Part shown: in pieces, positions 60,774 through 64,000 of the stretch
How the letters are laid out: every line of letters begins with the position of its first letter
How positions within the stretch are numbered: position 1 is the stretch's first letter
From: an uncultured Poribacteria bacterium
GTDB lineage: Bacteria > Poribacteria > WGA-4E > WGA-3G
DNA length: 64,000 bases
Assembly: GCA_951828515.1 (NCBI GenBank)
Contig: OX639992.1
Coordinates: forward strand, 4,380,217 to 4,444,216
Reading direction: 5' to 3'
Notes under the pieces: model-generated
The model's database searches: none
Told to the model about the DNA's origin: nothing
Seen by the model: only the letters and a program-made list of their open reading frames with translations
Made by a program: the position numbers and the translations under genes

Positions 60774-60814
60774 AATCATTATTTGATTAAGGAGAAATTG
60801 AGGGATAAAATAAT

Positions 60815-61750
60815 ATGAAAATCTATGAACTTTTTTCAAAACGGCAGAAAAAACTCCGTGGCGAGGTGCCTGATGTGTACCAGTACAAAACCATTCCCCC
60901 TGAATTGCGGGTTCAGGTTATTCATATCTGGTTCGATATTTGGGGGGAGGAAACACTCAATGCTTCCTATGATGATAATCCTCATTGTAATGCCTATAGA
61001 ATATATAATTCCATTCATCATGTCTTGTGTCGTGAATATGGGTGCTTCACACTAGGGCCAGAAAATAATCTCGTTGAGAGAGTCACCAATTTCCTCCTTA
61101 AGATAGAAGACACGGAAAAGGTAATTGATGTCGTTGAACTTTCGTTTCAGTACATAGATCAAGTGGTACGTGATAAACCTTATCTATTTTCGCCCATGCA
61201 TATCTCACCTGACGAAGCAATTGATGAACTAAATGATCGGTTTCGAGAGCACGGCGTAGGGTACCAATATGAATCTGGTCAAATAATAAAAGTGGACTCT
61301 CAATTCATCCATTCTGAAGCGGTAAAGCCTGCACTGATTATGCTTTCCAATCCAATGTACAAAAACGCCAATGAGGAATTTCTGAGCGCGCATAAGCACT
61401 ATCGAGAGAGAAACTACAAGGACTGTGTAGATGATTGTCTCAAGGCATTTGAGAGTTGTATGAAAATAATTTGTAAAAAGAGAAGATGGAAATATGGTGA
61501 GAAAGATGGTTCTCAGCGTCTAATTAAGAATGTGTTTGATCATGGATTAATTCCACCTCTCATGCAATCACATTTTTCAGGACTAAGGAGCACATTGGAG
61601 TCTGGTGTTCCGACCGTTCGCAATAATTGGACAGCGCACGGTCAGGGACCCGAAGAAATCTCTGTTCCAGAATATATAGCCGCATACATCCTTCACCTCA
61701 CGGCATCGAACATTCTGTTATTGGCGAAAGCTGACGAAGAGATGAAATAG
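60815..61750 (+). CDS. STM4504/CBY_0614-like protein with HEPN-like C-terminus
   Basis: A 311-residue protein. The N-terminal half begins MKIYELFSKRQKKLRGEVPD, as in the STM4504/CBY_0614 family. The C-terminal half is helical and contains VRNNWTAHGQG, matching the R-x(4-6)-H pattern of HEPN RNases, plus AHKHYRERNYKDCVDDCLKAF, typical of abortive-infection-type domains. The family is associated with defence, but no mechanism is proven for it. It follows the TIR-like pair with its own ribosome binding site (AAGGAGAA). Intact, unlike its neighbours. Confidence 0.7.
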   Translation: MKIYELFSKRQKKLRGEVPDVYQYKTIPPELRVQVIHIWFDIWGEETLNASYDDNPHCNAYRIYNSIHHVLCREYGCFTLGPENNLVERVTNFLLKIEDTEKVIDVVELSFQYIDQVVRDKPYLFSPMHISPDEAIDELNDRFREHGVGYQYESGQIIKVDSQFIHSEAVKPALIMLSNPMYKNANEEFLSAHKHYRERNYKDCVDDCLKAFESCMKIICKKRRWKYGEKDGSQRLIKNVFDHGLIPPLMQSHFSGLRSTLESGVPTVRNNWTAHGQGPEEISVPEYIAAYILHLTASNILLLAKADEEMK

Positions 61751-61909
61751 AAATGAACACTTCCAGTTTTTAAACAGACACTCACCCATAAGAATTCGCA
61801 TGATCCTATCTGAGAAGTATCCTCCGCGCGAGTTCTGTAGATGTTGTTATCATATAACCCGAACTCTGGAAAAACTCTGGCATTTCAACACAATAATGGA
61901 GGAACTCTA

Positions 61910-62092
61910 ATGTGTAAGGACCCAGTGGAAGACATTCGACAAGCCAAAGCGCGTCTCGTCGCTATCTTCGGTGACTTGGAAACCTATATGGAATTCGTGA
62001 TACGACGACAGGAAAAGCGGATGAAACAGGGTGTGAAATACGTAGATTTCTGCCCAACTCGCAACAAGAAGCCCGAAATGCCAATCTCCTAA
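61910..62092 (+). CDS. Small protein of unknown function
   Basis: A 60-residue protein starting at ATG 61910, chosen for GGAGGAAC 6 nt upstream. MCKDPVEDIRQAKARLVAIF then YMEFVIRRQEKRM is helical. It resembles other short antitoxin-like orphan proteins in style only. No partner is clear. Confidence 0.5.
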   Translation: MCKDPVEDIRQAKARLVAIFGDLETYMEFVIRRQEKRMKQGVKYVDFCPTRNKKPEMPIS

Positions 62093-62139
62093 GCATGCTA
62101 AACTAAGGAGTGCCCACCAATCTATGGAAAGCTGGTGTA

Positions 62140-62382
62140 TCAGTGTTGATAGTCTTTTTGCGTGTGTAACACCGCGCTTGCATACGCAAGACAGGCACGA
62201 ATATCCGCTTGCACGATGTGAGGATAATTCTCAAGAATCTCTGCCTCAGTCCAACCGTGTCCTAATAAGCCAATGATGAATTCAACGGCTAATCGTGTAC
62301 CTTTAATTACAGGTTTTCCTGTGAGAATATTCTCGTCACAGACGATTCGTTCTGCTAATGTATGAGGGATCTGACCTTGCAT
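62140..62382 (-). CDS. DUF433 antitoxin-like protein
   Basis: An 80-residue DUF433 protein. CDENILTGKPVIKGTRLAVEFI and ILENYPHIVQADIRACLAYA are family blocks; the fold is a helix-turn-helix-type antitoxin domain. Its usual partner, a DUF5615 PIN-like toxin, should lie next to it on the same strand, but none is present on either side, so it is an orphan. GAGAGG lies before the ATG. Confidence 0.8.
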   Translation of the reverse strand: MQGQIPHTLAERIVCDENILTGKPVIKGTRLAVEFIIGLLGHGWTEAEILENYPHIVQADIRACLAYASAVLHTQKDYQH

Positions 62383-62821
62383 AATGTTTCGCGCCTCTCG
62401 TGCTATCAGTAGTAAGACTGGATGCAGTTACGATCACTTCTGCCCGACCCCGATGGAGTATCCACGGTGTAGAGATGAGTACTTGCTGTTTTTGCTCTGT
62501 TTCTACCGCATCAATAGATATTCCTATTATACTACACTTTTCTATGGATGTCAAATAAGGAGTGAAAAGATGAAAGGAAAGGGTGTGCGACATTTCCCAC
62601 TGGAGTCTCTTTAGGGTGTATCGTTAATTCTAAACCCTACTATCAAATGATTTTCTATCTATTTACAATTTAACTTGATTTATGTTAATAAAAATAGTAT
62701 AATATATTATGGCGTTTCCAAAGGGAAAATCCTGCGTCAACTACGAGAAACGGGGATGTCAGGAAAGCATCTGTTGCTGGTGAAAAAATGTTACACTTTC
62801 CGCCAAATTATCAAAGGTATT
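62383..62821. other. Intergenic region without a supported gene
   Basis: Mostly A/T-rich, with a tail of the GTCTCTTTAGGGTGT repeat family at 62596-62630. Frames here are short and have no ribosome binding sites or family-like motifs. Confidence 0.5.
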
Positions 62822-62863
62822 CAGAGGCAAAACTCCAGTCTAAAGACTGGAGTTTTGCCTCTG
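62822..62863. repeat. Perfect 19-bp inverted repeat, loop TAAA
   Basis: CAGAGGCAAAACTCCAGTC (62822-62840) and its exact complement (62845-62863) flank TAAA. On the minus strand the core reads CCAGTC-TTTA-GACTGG, like the right-end hairpins of IS605/IS1341 elements. No transposase is attached. Confidence 0.75.
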
Positions 62864-62894
62864 CTAAGGGCTACATTAAATATTCACTCTTTAC

Positions 62895-62923
62895 TTGACA
62901 AAACAATTCAACTATGTTATCAT
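62895..62923 (+). promoter_or_regulatory. Promoter of SNase-like gene
   Basis: TTGACA (62895-62900) and TATCAT (62918-62923) are 17 bp apart. A perfect TATAAT lies at 62923-62928 but 22 bp from the -35. Confidence 0.6.
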
Positions 62924-63002
62924 ATAATATGAAGTATGAATATACTTTAGGTATATATGCCTAAATTAGAAATTTAACCAAAACTTACAGGAGATAAGTT
63001 AA

Positions 63003-63281
63003 ATGGCTTACAATGATAAAGTCACCGAAGTAATTGACGGTGACACATTCAAGAGACAAAGCAGTACCAAAAACGTTAGACTAAAAAATGTATATGCGCC
63101 AGAATTGGGCAAGCCAGGCGGATATGCTGCTAAACGTGAGTTACAACGCCTCATAGATTATGAGAATGTTAGTATTAACGAAACAGGTACCACCTATGAT
63201 AGAGTAGAGGCACAAGTCAATAGATCCAGAGATGGCTTGGATGTCAATCGGGCAATGCGAGAATTTCTGAGACGAACTTAG
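63003..63281 (+). CDS. Small staphylococcal nuclease-like domain protein
   Basis: A 92-residue protein similar to the core of thermonucleases: VTEVIDGDTFKRQ, NVRLKNVYAPELGKPGGYA, and YDRVEAQVNRSRDGLDVNRAM correspond to the OB-fold strands and the Arg and Glu of the active site. Staphylococcal nuclease itself is longer; here the domain is trimmed and has no signal peptide. It could act in the cell on nucleic acid or only bind it. AGGAGA lies upstream of the ATG, and a terminator follows. Confidence 0.7.
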   Translation: MAYNDKVTEVIDGDTFKRQSSTKNVRLKNVYAPELGKPGGYAAKRELQRLIDYENVSINETGTTYDRVEAQVNRSRDGLDVNRAMREFLRRT

Positions 63282-63312
63282 CAAAACAATCGCTAAAAGG
63301 TGTGAGTTAATG

Positions 63313-63354
63313 AGGGGTGTTGATAACTAACAATTATCAGCACCCCTTTGTTTT
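63313..63354 (+). terminator. Terminator after SNase-like gene
   Basis: AGGGGTG (63313-63319) pairs with CACCCCT (63341-63347), with TGATA/TATCA inside, and a T-rich tail follows. Confidence 0.8.
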
Positions 63355-63486
63355 GTGTCCATAATCAAACACGCCAATCATTGCGACTCAAATATTTTCT
63401 CTTGGAATTGTACTGCCCCCCTAAATTCGGACCACTCCCTAAACCAAGATTGTGGCATAATATCCACGACTTGAAAGGAGGCCCCG

Positions 63487-63783
63487 ATGCCGAAACGAAA
63501 ACGAAGAAACTTCACCCCTGAGTTTAAAGGCCAAGTTGTTCTTGAGGCACTTAGCGGTGAAAGTTCGCAAGCAGAAGTGTGTCGTCGACACAACCTGAGT
63601 GAAGATCAACTCTCTAAGTGGAAGCAGCAAGTCGTTGAAAACGTAGGTTCTCTGTTTGTGTCCACAGAGAAACAGTCCAGCGAGGCAGCTGAGCGGATCG
63701 CCCACCTTGAACACCTCGTCGGGCGGTTGACTGTGGCATTAGATATTGAAAAAAAAGCAGCGACGTGGTTAGACCCAAACTGA
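63487..63783 (+). CDS. IS3-type transposase OrfA
   Basis: A 98-residue helix-turn-helix protein: RNFTPEFKGQVVLEALSGES and VCRRHNLSEDQLSKWKQQV are typical OrfA blocks, followed by a leucine-zipper-like tail. AAAGGAGG lies before the ATG. Near its end a run of eight A (63749-63756) followed by G is a -1 frameshift site of the A-AAA-AAG type, which would make the OrfAB fusion transposase. Confidence 0.93.
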   Translation: MPKRKRRNFTPEFKGQVVLEALSGESSQAEVCRRHNLSEDQLSKWKQQVVENVGSLFVSTEKQSSEAAERIAHLEHLVGRLTVALDIEKKAATWLDPN

Positions 63784-64000
63784 CGGAGCAGCGAGAAATA
63801 GTTGAGGCACTCCGGACCGATTATTCGGTTCGACAGATATGTGAGGTGCTGGGTTTCACCCGAAGCACCCTCTATTATCGACCCAAGCAGGATCCGTCTG
63901 AAGTCGTCCTCCGGGAGGAAATAGAGACGTTGGCACTCCGGTATCCGACCTACGGATATAGGCGTATCACAAAACTGCTGGTGCGTATGGGATACACCGT
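63765..64000 (+). CDS. IS3-type transposase OrfB, 5' part
   Basis: The -1 frame after the A-run continues RPKLTEQREIVEAL, ICEVLGFTRSTLYYRPKQ and RYPTYGYRRITKLL, the usual HTH and linker region of OrfB. A GTG at 63765 could start OrfB alone. The catalytic DDE domain lies beyond the window edge. Confidence 0.88.
   Translation, partial: MVRPKLTEQREIVEALRTDYSVRQICEVLGFTRSTLYYRPKQDPSEVVLREEIETLALRYPTYGYRRITKLLVRMGYT

Larger units (their letters stand above)
63409..64000 (+). mobile_element. IS3-type insertion sequence, left part
   Basis: TGTACTGCCCCCCTAAATTC at 63409 looks like the left inverted repeat. It is followed by orfA and the start of orfB with a frameshift signal. The right end is outside the window, so the size is unknown. 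Confidence 0.8.

Noticed and set aside
62140-62382. Complete DUF433/DUF5615 toxin-antitoxin pair
   Set aside because: No PIN-like toxin frame with conserved Asp residues is found on either side.
1-64000. tRNA, rRNA or known riboswitch genes
   Set aside because: I looked for T-loop motifs, rRNA blocks and common riboswitch cores in the gaps and saw none; a covariance-model scan would be decisive.

Overview
The window reads as a chromosomal segment of an environmental bacterium with heavy repeat and IS content. The gene set suggests Candidatus Poribacteria or a close relative: two phytanoyl-CoA dioxygenase-like genes, several TIM-barrel sugar isomerases, a LamG remnant, two copies of an uncharacterised multi-pass membrane family, and short palindromic repeats in nearly every gap. 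This assignment is inference; there is no rRNA or tRNA gene here to anchor it. Promoters are classical sigma-70 (several TTGACA-N17-TATAAT-like), Shine-Dalgarno sites are common, and TGA is used as a normal stop.

Layout. 1-1.4 kb: IS605-type tnpB with a structured leader and an omega-RNA-like 3' end. 1.5-5.8 kb, plus strand: a dioxygenase, a broken LamG gene, dnaK and a PD-(D/E)XK-like protein. 5.9-32.6 kb, almost all minus strand: a DUF2779-type nuclease, malate dehydrogenase, dioxygenase plus sugar isomerase, radical SAM/SPASM protein, msrB, an operon of HemQ-like protein / ABC-2 permease / GldG-like protein / DUF4340 protein / glycosyltransferase, a ClpX-like ATPase, a MetE-like protein, a LarA-like protein, a lipoprotein, membrane proteins, a zinc alcohol dehydrogenase, ATP sulfurylase and endonuclease III. 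32.7-34.3 kb: second tnpB copy. 34.3-49 kb: second membrane-protein paralogue, a PIN toxin-antitoxin pair followed by a Gfo/Idh oxidoreductase, SDR, J-domain protein, an IF-1 with a long basic N-terminal extension, CinA domain, hydrolase, DUF1015, cysteine synthase and a sugar isomerase. 49.3-52.4 kb: molybdate transporter modA-modB-(small acidic membrane protein)-modC. Then coaE and an SDR.

54.3-62.4 kb is a decaying defence-like island behind a repeat-packed gap: an OLD-type ATPase/TOPRIM gene broken by one in-frame TGA, a nuclease-methyltransferase fusion cut short at its C-terminus, a TIR/deoxyribosyltransferase-like gene carrying an in-frame TGA and also split by an IS630-type element at a TA, a small basic protein, an STM4504/CBY_0614-like protein with a HEPN-like motif, and an orphan DUF433 antitoxin. 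The window ends with a small SNase-like protein and the left part of an IS3-type element.

The strongest unexplained signals are: (1) a tnpB leader whose stems and long-range 7-nt pairing covary between the two copies; (2) an omega-RNA with covarying helices whose guide in copy 2 falls in a dispersed chromosomal repeat; (3) a repeat that ends exactly at start codons and supplies an AAGG plus A/T-rich spacer; (4) two Arg-to-TGA nonsense codons in neighbouring island genes; and (5) a repeat absorbed in frame into coding sequence.
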